Source of the DNA: Adiantum capillus-veneris
Taxonomy: Eukaryota; Streptophyta; Polypodiopsida; Polypodiales; Pteridaceae
Length of the DNA stretch: 64,000 nucleotides
Direction: 5' to 3'
Assembly: GCA_014529385.2 (NCBI GenBank)
Contig: CM043956.1
Coordinates: forward strand, 61,968,620-62,032,619
Positions 20,527 to 31,765 of the stretch are shown in pieces; position 1 is the first letter of the stretch, and each line of letters starts with the position of its first letter. Under the pieces are notes generated by a model, which saw only the letters and a program-made list of their open reading frames with translations, did no database searches and had not been told where the DNA came from. The translations under genes were made by a program, and so were the position numbers.

Positions 20527-22005
20527 AGAGCAAGAGCAATTAGCAAACGAGTATGCACATTAAAAGTCAAAACATTGACTCAGACCTACCCATGTCACAT
20601 CTGGTACAGTGAAATAGAAACCTATGCCATAAAACACCTTTGATCCTCATCACTTGAGTGATGGAGGGTAGGTAAGATTAGTACGATAGGAGTGTTTCTA
20701 TTTTAGAGTTGAGAGATTAGCGAAGTTCTCTTTTCCCACTAATGTGCCTCCTGGAGGTATTCCTTTTGTTTCCTACTGTGCACAGGAACGTGTTGCTGTG
20801 GTTAGGATTTGGACCTTCATGGAACCTTTCTCTCGTTCACACTTCAAATCAAGCGCGACCATCAACACAAACAGGTGTTTTATGTCCATTAGCATTGCCC
20901 TTATCTTTTTGCATCCATGTTTGTCTGCTTTGATTGTGATTGGTAGCCTAATATTCACCGCATTTGCTTACTATCAAACATTTAATTTAATGTAATGTTT
21001 TGTCATAATCACTTGTCTAGGTTTAAAAATCAAGCAGTCCGACTAAGCTAGTTTGACCAAGATAGATGTTAGAGATCTTCTCTTAATACCATGGGGAATG
21101 CCTTCCTAATAAGCAATGGTTACTTAGGTTCTTAATCCGATTTAGGCAGCATTGTATGACATGTACTAGGGCTTTCTAGTGGGCTTAACCCTATTGAACT
21201 TTAGCTTAAGTATTATAAAGGGAGTTTACTAATGTGATGAGCCTGGGGAGGGTAACAGTGCTATATGACCCCCCAAAGTTACAAAATTTAAATGCTGAAA
21301 ATGAACAAACAAAAAATCAAAGTGCCACAATGTAAAATTTTAAGCTGGAAGAGAAATCCCTGCTTAAATTGGTACTTCACTCACATGTATCGCCTATGGT
21401 ACTAGAGCCCTAGAGGTTCCCAGTGTGGGCGCTTTTCCTTGAAAAGCAAAAAACCCAAGGCATACAAAATAAGCACACACATCATAATTGAATCAATGTG
21501 AAAAGACTTTGGGGGGTCAAAGAAAAAGTAATCAGTCAGGCGATGATTTCATGAGAAATTCCTTTTATGGTAGCTTAACTACAAAGTCTTCTAGATATAG
21601 CCTCTATTCAGCCCTCGAACATGAATACTTGGCTCTCGCGATTAAACAACTTAATCGACCACAGAAAATTAAGAAGCTTACCCATGGTATTAATATTCGA
21701 TCTCTAGTGCCTTTCGACCGTCAAATTAGCGACCCCAGACTTGTTTAATTTTCTACCTTTACATCTGTTTATGCATTTGATTACATTGCAATTTAATGTT
21801 CATTGCTAACAAATTGTTTGAAATTCTTTTACCAATCAATTTGTCTACCTAAAACCGCATATGCTTTTTAAGAGAATGCCATTACTGTGCCAATGTTGTT
21901 TGATTTTGCAGTGACTGAAGAAGGCTAAGGACATTCATCTCAAATGCTCTTCCACCTCGACGAACGAGCTTCAACTCAATAGCTTCCGAGGACGGAATCT
22001 ACATC
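20527..22005 (+). other. Long 3' untranslated region of the non-autonomous gypsy
   Basis: About 1.3 kb (from roughly 20700) is conserved with 35310-36640 on the minus strand of the large relative. Short open frames in it (20742-20933, 21488-21748) are interrupted by stops in the other copy, so they are unlikely to be genes. The conservation suggests cis-acting RNA functions. Confidence 0.6.
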
Positions 22006-22016
22006 AGGAAGGGGGG
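22006..22016 (+). other. Polypurine tract
   Basis: AGGAAGGGGGG, 2 bp before the 3' LTR. Confidence 0.85.
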
Positions 22017-22018
22017 CA

Positions 22019-22320
22019 TGTTAACCCTTACGGATCATGGACACCCTATCACCTATGATGGACGCGTATTATGTATTTGGTAGAGTCAGGTACTGGGCTT
22101 GTCGGACCAATAGGAACAGGGTAAGGGTGATCGCCGATGACAGATGCACTCTAACTGGGACATTCAAGGGATTAGTTGGCTAAGCATGGGCGCCCAAGTG
22201 TGAATGGGGTGAGCTCATATAAAAGCCAACTAAACCTAATTTTTACTCATTCTCTCATTTGTGCAATAGAAGAGTGCTCTTGCTCCATCTCCATCTCCAT
22301 CTTCTTCTTCTTCACCTCCT

Positions 22321-22356
<36 letters not shown>

Positions 22357-22601
22357 TGTGTGTGCGATAGAGAATTACGAAGGCACGACGACGGCGAAGC
22401 GGTTGAGCGCGGCACGACTGCAGCTTCTTCTTCATCGCGGCGAAGAATCCACCACGAAGGCGAGCTTAGAGCGGTGAGTGACACACCCTTTTCTCTCTTG
22501 AGCTTGCTAGTTTAGGCTTGTTGTGTGCTTGGAGCCATTTGTGGCTCGCACACGGTGTATTGGCAAGTCCCTTGCTTCGACAGTGCGGCAAGGAGCGCAC
22601 A
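22019..22601 (+). repeat. 3' LTR of the non-autonomous gypsy
   Basis: 583 bp, collinear with 17437-18037 but with shorter GT and GA runs and roughly 19 substitutions by eye. It is followed by the AGTCT target duplication. Confidence 0.92.
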
Positions 22602-22606
22602 AGTCT

Positions 22607-23414
22607 AGAAAAACCTACTCAAAACTAGTTTTTTGAATGCCCTTGTCCCCTTAACCCTACACACCATTAGCCTTAATTCCTAAAAAATAGGATTCCTTAC
22701 AAGGCCCATGCAAGGTCCATATTTCTCCTAATGTGTAGGTGGGATAAAGTGATAGGAGAAGGTGGTTAGCCCTTGCTTGGTGTGGCAATGGGAGGAGAAG
22801 GTGGATAACCCTTGCTTGGTGTGGCAATGAAAGGTGGTAGGGAAGGAGAGATGAGCTTCCTTGCTGTAACAATGGAGATGGTGTAGAGAGAGAGTGCTGG
22901 AGTAGAGGATGGGTGTGATGGTTGCAACCAAAGAGGGGTTGGAAAAGGGGTTCTAGAGAGAGAAAATCACTTTTTTCCTAAGGACTACTTTTTTTTGGGG
23001 GGGGAGGGGATTCTGGATAGTAAAAAAAGATTTTTCAAAAGTTTTTTTTTTAATTTGACTTTTAGGGTTTTTGTGTGCACGTTTTGACTTTTTGAGGTAA
23101 AAAATGATAGCACTTTTTGACCATAAAATATATTTAGGGGTTTTTGAAGAAGATAAGATTTGAGTTTTGAAAATTTTAAAAATTTTGGGATTTTTTCAAA
23201 CCTAGATAAAAAAGGAGGAAAGTTGGAGGTTCCATATGCCCCCCCCTCCCCCGCCCTTTCACTAGGTAAGAGCCCATTAAGAAGTGTAAGACTACTTTGT
23301 CCCCCTACATTTTTGAGGGCATAGAGTGTGTCCACCATCCTCTTCTCATTGGTAGGCCTCTAATTACCCTTAATCCCAAAGGGCCCCTAGAGGGTTCATA
23401 TTTTTCCTAACGAA
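22607..23414 (-). repeat. AT-rich dispersed repeat, copies B1 and B2
   Basis: Read on the minus strand from 23414, this repeats the motif order of 12174-12900, starting with the same TTAGGAAAAATATGAACCCT. A second, more diverged start (TTAGGAGAAATATGGACC) occurs at about 22735. The region is therefore two units in tandem, the second cut by the gypsy element. Non-coding, with poly(G)/poly(A) runs. Confidence 0.55.
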
Positions 23415-24394
23415 ATGGTGTTGATGAGAGAAAAGACAAGTCACTTACGAAAATGGCACGATGTATGGTCAAAAGTCAAGCTTTGCCACATTTTTTTTGG
23501 CTTGAGTCCATCATGTGTGCAAGCTAAATTTAAAATTTCTTATGATACATATATACTAGATCTATGACTCCATTACATAAAGGGATAACTATTAATGGTT
23601 ATGCAAGCCACATATGGTGATTTATGGCATATGCAAAAAATGCGCATGTTGTAATTATGATTTTTTATTTATAAAAGATAAGCCTTAAAATAAAGTCCAC
23701 TTTTGGATTTTTCCATTCATCTCACTTATTTGTATACAAATGCCTCATATGAACACAATTGGGAGATTTATGTACACACTTTCATTAGTTTTTCATGGCA
23801 ATGTTTTTTTTGCAAGAAATTACGCACTAGAATATTTTTTAAATGAGGTTAAATTACAAGATGCCTATGACTTTGAACCCTTGAAAAATACTTAGTTGAT
23901 GGGTGTTGACCTATAGATACATTATACACCTTAGGTTTTGTCCCATAACCTCATCATGTAAATGAAAGAGGCCTTGAAAGACCATAATTTTCCTCTTTGT
24001 CAGCATTTTCAAGATTTTGTTCTTTTGATTATCACAACAATCTAATCCCATAACTAGGTTATGAAGCTCAATTTCTTGCTATAATAAGTCTTCTACTATC
24101 CATACACCTTGAAATCTATGCAAAATCTTATTTTAATGAGAAGTTAGATTCAATTTATGAAAATTTTGTTAAAATTGTACTAAATTTCTATGATTTTTCA
24201 TCTTAAAACTAATCATTATAATCTTAATTTGGTATTAATTTTGGCAAAAGTAAAATTTGACTATGTTCTTCACCTCATCGTTGACCTAAGATATGAACGT
24301 GACCTATGAATTTTTTGTCTAGATTCACCAAATAATTATGACAAGTTGCTAGAAAAATAGGACACTAGTGCCGCAGGACATTTGAGTGTCCGAT
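23415..24394. other. No recognisable feature
   Basis: Very AT-rich DNA without open frames of note, ending at the truncated start of the chromovirus. Confidence 0.5.
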
Positions 24395-26179
24395 TACAGA
24401 ACTAGTGTTAAAGACATGGTGGCATTATTTGTATGGAGATCAGTTTGAGATTATGTTTGATCACAAAAGCATAAAATGGTTTACACAACAAACTGACTTG
24501 AAGGGTCGAAAGGCCAGATGGACTGAGATTCTTCAAGAGTATGACGCAAAGCTCCGGTATCGTAAAGGACGATACAATGTGGTGGTTGATGCTCTTAGTT
24601 GTATGCCTGAGATCAATTCTCTTTTGTTCATGGAACTTCAAAGTGATTTTTTGGATTCTCTTAAGGAAAAATATGAGCATGATGACGCATACTCCAAAGT
24701 GTGGAGCCATGTGCAAATGAGGGATCCTTTTCACTCCAATGCTAGTAGTGTTTCATTAACCTCCACACACAATTCTCCTCCATCAAGTGATGAACTACAG
24801 AGAGGGAATAATTTTGCCATCGATAATGGATATCTACTCCACAGGGGGAGAGTTTGTGTACCGACGGACACAGACATTTGGTGCCAAACTCTTTATGAAT
24901 GTCACAAAAGTCCAAATACAGGGCACCCGGGAATTAAAAAGACTTATGCTCTTATAAGACAACAATTTTACTGGCCAGGTTTATATGGATTTAATCAAGA
25001 CTATGTCTTGCATTGCCATAAATGTCAAGTTTACAAAGTAGAGCGCCTGAAGGCAAGAGGACTCTTACATCCTTTGGAGATTTCCAATGGTAAATGGGAA
25101 AGTATCTCTATGGATTTTATTGTGGGTTTACCAACCACTTTACGAGGTCATGACTCGGTATGGGTGGTCATAGACTAGTTGACTAAACTATGCAATTTCA
25201 CTCCAACCAAGTCGACCATAAAGACTCCAAAATTAGCTAAGTTATTTGTGGGAAATCAATACAAGTTGTATGCATTGCCAAGTAACATTGTGAGTGATTC
25301 TGATCCCAAGTTTAACAATCATTTTTGGAGGGTTGTGTTTAAACGATTGGACACACAACTCAACCTCAGTACAACAGATCATCCAGAAACGGATGGTCAA
25401 ACTGAACGAGTTAACCAAGTGCTAGAGGATATCCTACAAGAATACATTAGCAAGAAACAAACTGACTGAGAAGAGCACCTACCTCTTCTTGAGTTTTCTT
25501 ACAACAGTACTAAGCATTCACGACTGGATTTAGTCCTTTCATGCTAATGTGTGGTTTTCAACCCAGGTCACCAGTTACGGTGGGGTTGGCAATCGAAAAA
25601 CTCAAGCAGGTTAAGGATTTTATCCAAGACCATATGGATATGCTACTACTTTCTCATTAGAATGTTCGACAAGCGCAGGATTGGTGTAAGAAGTATGCTG
25701 ACTAGAAACATCGGCAACTTACCTTTAAGGAAGGGGAGGAGGTATGTTTGTGTGTGCCAGAGCATTCATAAATTTTGAAGACTAGGCCAACACCTAAATT
25801 GTCTCCGAGATACTGTGGGCCTTTCAAGATACTCAAGTGAGTTGGTGATCGTACTTACAAACTCTTGTTACCAGCACACTCTCGTGTCCATCCGGTATTT
25901 CATGTAAGCCGTTTATGTAAACGCTTGCATGGGGACAAAAATATTGTCGACTATCAAATTTTGGTTGATTTTGCTAAAACTCCTACTCCATTGCATGAAC
26001 CTGAGAAAATCCTTGACTATCATGATTTACGTACGCGTCATCATGTATTTTTTCAAGATTTAGTCAAGTGGAAAGATCGACCTGAAGAACGTGCCACTTC
26101 GGAAAACACTAGTGTTCTTAAGAAGAAGTTTCCCATTTTTGTTTTCAAGGATGAAACCACTTCTCCAAGGGGGGAGTAA
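24395..26179 (+). pseudogene. 5'-truncated Ty3/gypsy chromovirus pol (RNase H end, integrase, chromodomain)
   Basis: Plus-strand remnant beginning inside RNase H (TWWHYLYGDQFEI, FDHKSIKWF). The integrase zinc-binding HHCC region follows (GHPGIKK ... CHKCQ), then the catalytic core with SMDFIVGLP, SDSDPKF and DGQTERVN, so D, D and E are present. A C-terminal chromodomain (PEKILDYHDLR, FFQDLVKWKDRP) ends the frame at 26179. In-frame stops at 25176 (TAG) and 25467 (TGA) and frameshifts around 25500-25860 inactivate it. The chromodomain classes it as a chromovirus; in such elements it guides insertion into heterochromatin. Gag, protease, RT and the 5' LTR are missing. A purine tract (AAGGGGGGAGT) precedes the 3' LTR. 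Confidence 0.85.
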
Positions 26180-26352
26180 TGTCATGCCAAGGGCATACCC
26201 AAGGGAGGTCATAGGCCCAGGCCAGGTGGCCGCTCCCAGTGTCGAATGGGGATTCAAGGGCCAAGGGCTGGACCAGGTAGTCCTCTGGCTTTATATCTCT
26301 TTGGAAGGTCGTCACTTGGAGTACATTGATTGTGGTGTTTGTTGCTTGTGAC
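26180..26352 (+). repeat. Chromovirus 3' LTR, first part
   Basis: It starts TGTCATGCC two bases after the purine tract. It is interrupted at 26352 by the copia element and resumes at 31766. Confidence 0.65.
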
Positions 26353-27094
26353 TGTTAGAAAATAAGACGTAGCTAAATAGAATTTTGAGTAGATTACTTA
26401 ATGGAGAGAGATAGATTTCACACACAAGAGATTATAGAGTAGAGAGAGTACACACGATATACGTGGTTCACCCAATGTGGGCTACGTCCACGGGGAAGCA
26501 GCCACTCAATGGCTTTAGCACTTCAAAAGAAGAAGTAGTTTACAAAGGGATTAAACCCTTGATAGAGCTCCCGCCTTGCTTCACTCTCACCACCTCACAC
26601 TCACCTTGTTTCATTAACTTCACACTATAAAATGTGTGTAGAAATGGCCTCCTTTTATAGGCCAAAAGGGCTGCCCTCTCTTATGAGAGGCAGCCATGTG
26701 TAGCTGCCCTTGTGCGAATAAGTCCAAATTGGACCCTCCAATCCGCCCATGTGTGGCTGCCCTTAAGAAGACAAGTCAGCTTTTGAATTCGGCCACCGGC
26801 CACCGGCCATCGGCCACCGGCCATTGACTTCCGACCACCGGCCACCGGCCATTGACTATCGGCCACCGGCCAATCGACCGGTTGTTTTCTGATCACTTTC
26901 CGGCCGCCAGCCGGCCATAATATTCCGGTGAAGAGGAAAAGGAATATTGCCCCTGATTCTTGTCCGTGAAAATTTTGGTTTCTGGTGAGTGATTTTCCTT
27001 CACGCACGATGGCTTCTCCTCATAATGGGGGCCTTACAAATGTGCGCTTTTGCCACATAAAATTACAAGGGTAAATCAAGCTCCATACGTAACA
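26353..27094 (-). repeat. 3' LTR of the copia element
   Basis: 742 bp. It matches 31062-31760 but holds about 60 extra bp around 26680-26740. These end in a repeat of the CCCTC word found at the matching point of the other LTR, so the difference is probably a deletion in the 5' LTR between short repeats. A block rich in CGGCCACCGGCCA lies at about 26797-26925. Confidence 0.92.
26797..26925 (+). repeat. GC-rich CGGCCAC short tandem repeats in LTR
   Basis: Multiple degenerate copies of CGGCCAC and CGGCCATTGACT within the copia LTR. The other LTR holds a shorter version at about 31448-31560. Such arrays change length easily. Confidence 0.7.
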
Positions 27095-27112
27095 ATCTCC
27101 CACTTGGAGACT
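27095..27112 (-). other. Polypurine tract
   Basis: On the minus strand, CTCCAAGTGGGAGATT lies directly upstream of the 3' LTR. Confidence 0.7.
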
Positions 27113-27154
27113 GATCTCCAAACCAAACCTGTGACTGCTTTCCATCCTGGCTTC

Positions 27155-29223
27155 TTATCCTTGAATACCGATTGAAGATGAGCAAAAGCTCAACTTCTCC
27201 TTGTTGACCACCTTTGTAAACATGTCTGCAGGATTTTCACTTGTATGCACCTTTCCTAGCTTTAGTTGTCCCTCTTCCAAAAGAGTGCGTATGAAGTGAT
27301 ATCTCACCTCAATGTGATTTGTCCTTGAATGAAAGGCTGAGTTCTTTGCAAGATAGATAGTGCTTTGGCTATCACTGTACAAGACACAATTGTCTTGTTT
27401 GAATCCAAGCTCTTCTAAGAATCTTTGAAGCCACATAATTTCTTTGCTTGCCTCCGTCATTGCTACATACTCTGCTTCCGTGGTAGAAAGTGAAACCACT
27501 TTCTGCAGCTTTGAAGCCCAGCTTACTGCTCTGCCTCCAACCATGAACACATAGCCAGTAGTGCTCCTTTGAGTATCTTTGTCACCTGCCATATCTGCAT
27601 CAGCATACCCTTCTAGAAAAATATCAGTTCCTCCAAAATACAAAGCATTTGTTGTTGTCCCTTTTAGATACCTAAGTATCCACTTCACAGCTTGCTAATG
27701 CTCTTTACCTGGGTTGTCCATGAACCTACTCACAACTCCCACTGCATGTGCAATGTCTTGCCTTGTCCAGACCATAGCATACATTAGAGAACCTACCACT
27801 GCAGCATATGGAGCTTTAGACATATAGGCTATCTCCTCTTGTGTCTTTGGACACATATCCTTCGTAAGTTTAAAGTGACCAGCCAAAGGTGTAGAAAGTA
27901 GTTTTGCATTTTGCATTGCAAACCTTTCTAGTACCTTCTTGATGTAATCTTCTTGAGATAGCTTTATTGTCTTCTTCATCCTATCCCTTGATATTTTCAT
28001 ACCAAGTATCCTCTTTGCAGCACCTAAATCTTTCATTGAAAAAGATTTGGACAGCTCCTCTTTTAGGTCTTTGATGTCCTGCATGTTAGCACTTGCAATC
28101 AACATGTCATCAACATACAACATTAGGATGATGAATTTCCCATCTCCCAAATTCTTCGTGTAGACGTAGTGATCCGAGTTGTATCTTGTGAATCCATGAT
28201 CCAACATCCATCGATCAAACTTCAAGTACCATTGTCTTGATGCTTGCTTTAAACCATACAAGCTCTTCTTTAATCTGCAAACCATTTTCTCCTTACCTTT
28301 TACTTGATACCCCTTTGGTTGCAGCGTGTAGATTTCCTTCTCTAGGTCACCGTGAGGGAATGCTGTATTTACATCCATTTGCTCGAGATTTAGATCATGA
28401 GCAGCCACAAGGCTTAAGACAAGTCTAATTGAGTTCATTTTTACAACAGGAGAAAGTATTTCATTGAAGTCAATACCTTTCTTTTGAGAAAACCCTTTTA
28501 CTACAAGCCTAGACTTGTACCTTTTCTTCCCACCTTCTTCTTCCTTCACCTTGTACACCCATTTTTTTTGAAGTGCCCGCTTACCTTTAGGCAACTCAAC
28601 CAATTCCCATGTTTGGTTGCGATGTAGTGAGTCCATCTCCACTTGCATGCTCTTCGTCCATTCTTCTTTGGATTCATGTTGCATAGCTTCTTCGTATGAT
28701 TTCGGCTCTCCAGAATCTAAGATCAAGAGATGGTTGAAGGAAGGAACAAACATTTCTGGAGGTCTACTTGCTCTTGTAGATCTTCGGGTTATAGGTTGAG
28801 GCTCCTCATTTGGTTGACGTTGTTGCACATTGTCACCGTTTGTAGTCCTTGAGTCTTCACCGTCCTCAAGCTCCATGTACTCATCACCTGTTTCTTTTGT
28901 TTGTTTTCTTTCCAAGTAATCTTTGTACATATTTTGTTCGTTAAAAATTACATCCCTACTCCTTAAGATTTTACCATCTTCAGGATTCCATATGTGATAC
29001 CCAAAGTCTCCTTCTCCATAGCCAATGAAGAAACACTTTTTGGACTTTGCATCTAGCTTTGATCTTAGGCTTCTATCTATGTGCATGAAAGCCTCACACC
29101 CAAAAACTTTGAGAAATGCATAATTCACCGGTTTACCTGTCCATGCCTCTTCTGGAACTCCCCCATCCAATGCCGTTGAGGGTGACCGATGATTAAGTAC
29201 ACAAACGTACTTACAGCTTCCGC
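27155..29223 (-). pseudogene. Copia reverse transcriptase and RNase H
   Basis: A frame at 27695-29170 encodes the RT: WVYKVKEE, KSRLVVKGF, LEQMDVNTAF, SLYGLKQASRQW and the catalytic YVDDMLI. A TAG at 27692-27694, in a position where copia proteins usually have Trp, separates it from the RNase H frame 27155-27688. That frame keeps GYADADMAGD, STTEAEYVA and the terminal NPADMFTK. A second TAG at 29221-29223, again at a usual Trp, and a one-base shift near 29190 break the junction with integrase. The domains are otherwise well preserved. The enzyme would copy element RNA into DNA inside virus-like particles, but this copy is dead. Confidence 0.9.
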
Positions 29224-30099
29224 CTAGAGCTGAAGCGGTAGGCCTGCATGTAGCCGCATGCTTCGTGCTCGCTCTATGATTGTCCTGTTCATCCTTTCCA
29301 AAATACCATTTTGTTGAGGTGTCCTTGGGGTTGTCCTTTGCCTCCGAATTCCATTGCTAGCACAAAAGCTTTCAAAAACTTGGCTGCAATATTCACCTCC
29401 ATTGTCGGATCTGAGGCATTTTACCTTGGTACCTGTTTCATTCTCCACAAAGGATTTCCACCTTTGAAATATGGAAAATACATCGGATTTATTCTTCATG
29501 ACATAAACCCATGTTTTTCTAGTCGCATCGTATATGAATGTTACATAGTACAATGAGCCACCAAGTGATGGTGTACTTGCAGGACCCCAAACATCAGAAT
29601 GAACCAACTCAAGTTTTTTAATTTTTCTTTCATTTCTTGATTTCTGAAATTTTATCCTCTTTTGTTTACCATAAACACAATCTTCACAGAACTCTAAGTC
29701 CACTTCTTTCAAACCTTGTAGAAGCTTCTTTGTTTGAAGGATTTGCATTCCTTTGGCACTCATATGCCCAAGCCGGTAGTGCCACACTGCACTGTCAACT
29801 TCTGTAGTTGTTGCACAAGCTGAAGGTTGCGTGCTAACAGTACACAAGTAAAGTGTACCGACCTTTTCTCCCTTGGCAACCACCAAAGATCCCTTTGAGA
29901 TCTTCCACCGTTTGTTTCCGAATGCAATGTTGTGACCTTCATCGTCCAATTGTCCTGTAGAGATTAAATTCTTGCGAAGAGAAGGAACATGCCTAACATC
30001 TTTAAGCTTCCATTCATTTCCGTTAGCAGTTTTGACAGAAACTGTACCTTTGCCGACAATCTCACAAGCCCCGGAAATGTTGCTTGTTTGGTGTCGCAT
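29224..30099 (-). pseudogene. Copia protease end, gag-pre-integrase and integrase
   Basis: A 291-codon frame with GKGTVSVKTANG, the pre-integrase zinc-binding region (LGHMSAKGM, CEDCVYGK), and the integrase core. The core holds LVHSDVWGP, SDNGGEY and PQQNGILERMNR, so all three catalytic acidic residues are present. Its start overlaps the gag-protease frame in another register: about 20 codons normally found after the protease active site are missing, which causes the shift near 30085. The core itself appears intact. Confidence 0.9.
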
Positions 30100-30997
30100 G
30101 GAATGAAGCCCCGGAATCTACTATCCAGGAATTAGACACATTGTCTAATGAGAGAATTAGAGCATCTTGCTCTACTTTACCTGCCACATTGGCCTCCGAT
30201 GTTGGCTTGTTGTCTTGAGACTCTGCCTCCTTCTTCTTCTTGGACCAGCAATCCTTCTTGACGTGGCCCTTCTTGCCGCAGTTCCAACATTCAAGAACTG
30301 ACTTTGTGCGTGACTTGCTCCGCCTTGAGCGATCACGACCCTTTTGGTTTTTGAATCTCTCCTTAGGCCTTCCTCTTGTTTCCACTGATAGTGCAGCACT
30401 TGATGATTCTTCTATGCTTCTCCTTCGCATTTCCTCGCTTAGGAGAACACCCACAACATCATCAAACTTGAGAGTATTTGTGCCAGAGATAGAATTACTT
30501 ACAGCCACCACAAGGCTGTCCCAACTATCCGATAGAGATGATAGTATAAGGAGAGCTTGCACTTCGTGATCAAAATTGATTTTCACTGATCGAAGTTGAC
30601 TTATGTTTGTGTTAAAGTCATTTAGGTGTTCTGCAACTGAACCATTCTCTGCCATCTTTAGATTGAACAAGCGCTTCATAAGAAATACCTTATTGGATGC
30701 CGATGGTTTCTTGTAGAAGTCGTCAAGTGACTTCATCAAGTCCTCTGTGGTCTTCATCTCCGAAACATTGAAGGCCACCATTGACGCCAAGCTTAACCGG
30801 ATTGTTCCCAGTGTCTTTCGATCAAGTACAATCCATGCTTCATCTGCCATTGTTGCGGGCTTCTTCGCAAGACCGCCTAGTGGCAAATAGAGGTCCTTCT
30901 GGTAGAGATAGTCTTCAATCTGCATCTTCCAATGTTGGTAGTTTTTTTCGTTGAACTTCTCAATCTTGAGCTTCCCTTTCTCCGCCATAACTCCCAC
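30062..30997 (-). pseudogene. Copia gag with zinc knuckle and start of protease
   Basis: An intact 311-codon frame starting at a good ATG 65 bp from the 5' LTR. It has the copia gag fold (YQHWKMQIEDYL, LMKRLFNLKM, LILSSLSDSWDSL) and a basic region. One CCHC knuckle, CWNCGKKGHVKKDC, lies at about residues 238-251. The protease active site WIVDSGASFHATP follows. The frame closes just after the active site because of the deletion described for the next frame, so gag could be made but the protease could not. Confidence 0.9.
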
Positions 30998-31047
30998 TCA
31001 ATTCAAGGAATCCTTTCCTTGAGATAATTTATCTACGAGCAAACCTT

Positions 31048-31059
31048 GCTCTGATACCA
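31048..31059 (-). other. Primer binding site, initiator Met-tRNA
   Basis: On the minus strand TGGTATCAGAGC, 2 bp from the 5' LTR. Confidence 0.9.
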
Positions 31060-31061
31060 GT

Positions 31062-31760
31062 TGTTAGGAAATAAGACGTAGCTAAATAGATTTTTGAGTA
31101 GATTACTTAATGGAGAGAGATAGATTTCACACACAAGAGATTATAGAGTAGAGAGACAGAGAGAGAGTACACACGATATACGTGGTTCACCCAATGTGGG
31201 CTACGTCCACGGGAAAGTAGCCACTCAATGGCTTTAGCACTGCAAAAGAAGAAGTAGTTTACAAAGGGATTAAACCCTTGATAGAGCTCCCGCCTTGCTT
31301 CACTCTCACCACCTCACACTCACCTTGTTGCATTAACTTCACACTATAAAATGTGTGTAGAAATGGCCTCCTTTTATAGGCCAAAAGGGCTACCCTCCAA
31401 TCCGCCCATGTGTGGCCGTCCTTGAGAAGACAAGTCCGCTTTTGAATTCGGCCACTGGCCATTGAATTCGGCCACCGGCCACCGGCCATTGACTACCGGC
31501 CACCGGCCAACCGACCGGTTGTTTTCCGACCACTTTCCGGCCGTCGGCCGGCCATAATATTCCGGCGAAAAGAAATATTCCGGCAAAAAAAAAGTCTCTG
31601 AGGCCTCTAAAGTTGCCCCAAATTCTTGTCCGTGAAAATTTTGGTTTCCGGTGAGTGATTTTCCTTCATGCACGATGGCTTCTCCTCATAATGGGGGCCT
31701 TACAAATGTGTGCTTTTACCACAGAAAATTACAAGGGTAAATCAGGCTCCATACGTAACA
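31062..31760 (-). repeat. 5' LTR of the copia element
   Basis: 699 bp. It has TGTTA ... TAACA ends and is near-identical to 26353-27094 apart from a missing segment of about 60 bp, an extra AGAGAGAC and scattered substitutions. Confidence 0.92.
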
Positions 31761-31765
31761 GTGAC

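Larger units (their letters stand above)
17437..22601 (+). mobile_element. Complete non-autonomous Ty3/gypsy retrotransposon
   Basis: A 5,165-bp element with LTRs of 601 and 583 bp (TGTTAA ... GCACA). It has a perfect 5-bp target duplication AGTCT (17432-17436 and 22602-22606), an 18-base primer site, and a polypurine tract. It lacks gag core, protease, RT, RNase H and integrase. It keeps one 382-codon frame made from pieces of the proteins of the related large element at 34763-56329, plus conserved 5' and 3' untranslated regions. It must be mobilised by an autonomous relative. The LTRs differ at roughly 3% of positions by eye, apart from microsatellite length. Confidence 0.92.
26353..31760 (-). 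mobile_element. Complete Ty1/copia retrotransposon (inactivated)
   Basis: A 5,408-bp minus-strand element with LTRs of 742 bp (3', at left) and 699 bp (5', at right). A perfect 5-bp target duplication GTGAC (26348-26352 and 31761-31765) flanks it. The Met-tRNA primer site and purine tract are in the right places. Gene order is gag, protease, integrase, RT, RNase H, as in Ty1/copia. The polyprotein is broken by two TAG stops and at least two frameshifts. It sits in the LTR of a chromovirus, so it is the younger of the two. Confidence 0.93.

Noticed and set aside
20742-20995. Two overlapping hydrophobic frames near the gypsy 3' region
   Set aside because: Similar frames occur at 36400-36636 only because the DNA is homologous; both registers are open in one copy and one is stopped in the other.
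21488-21748. 86-codon frame in the 3' region of the small gypsy
   Set aside because: The matching segment in the large gypsy (about 35600-35850) carries stop codons, so the frame is not conserved.
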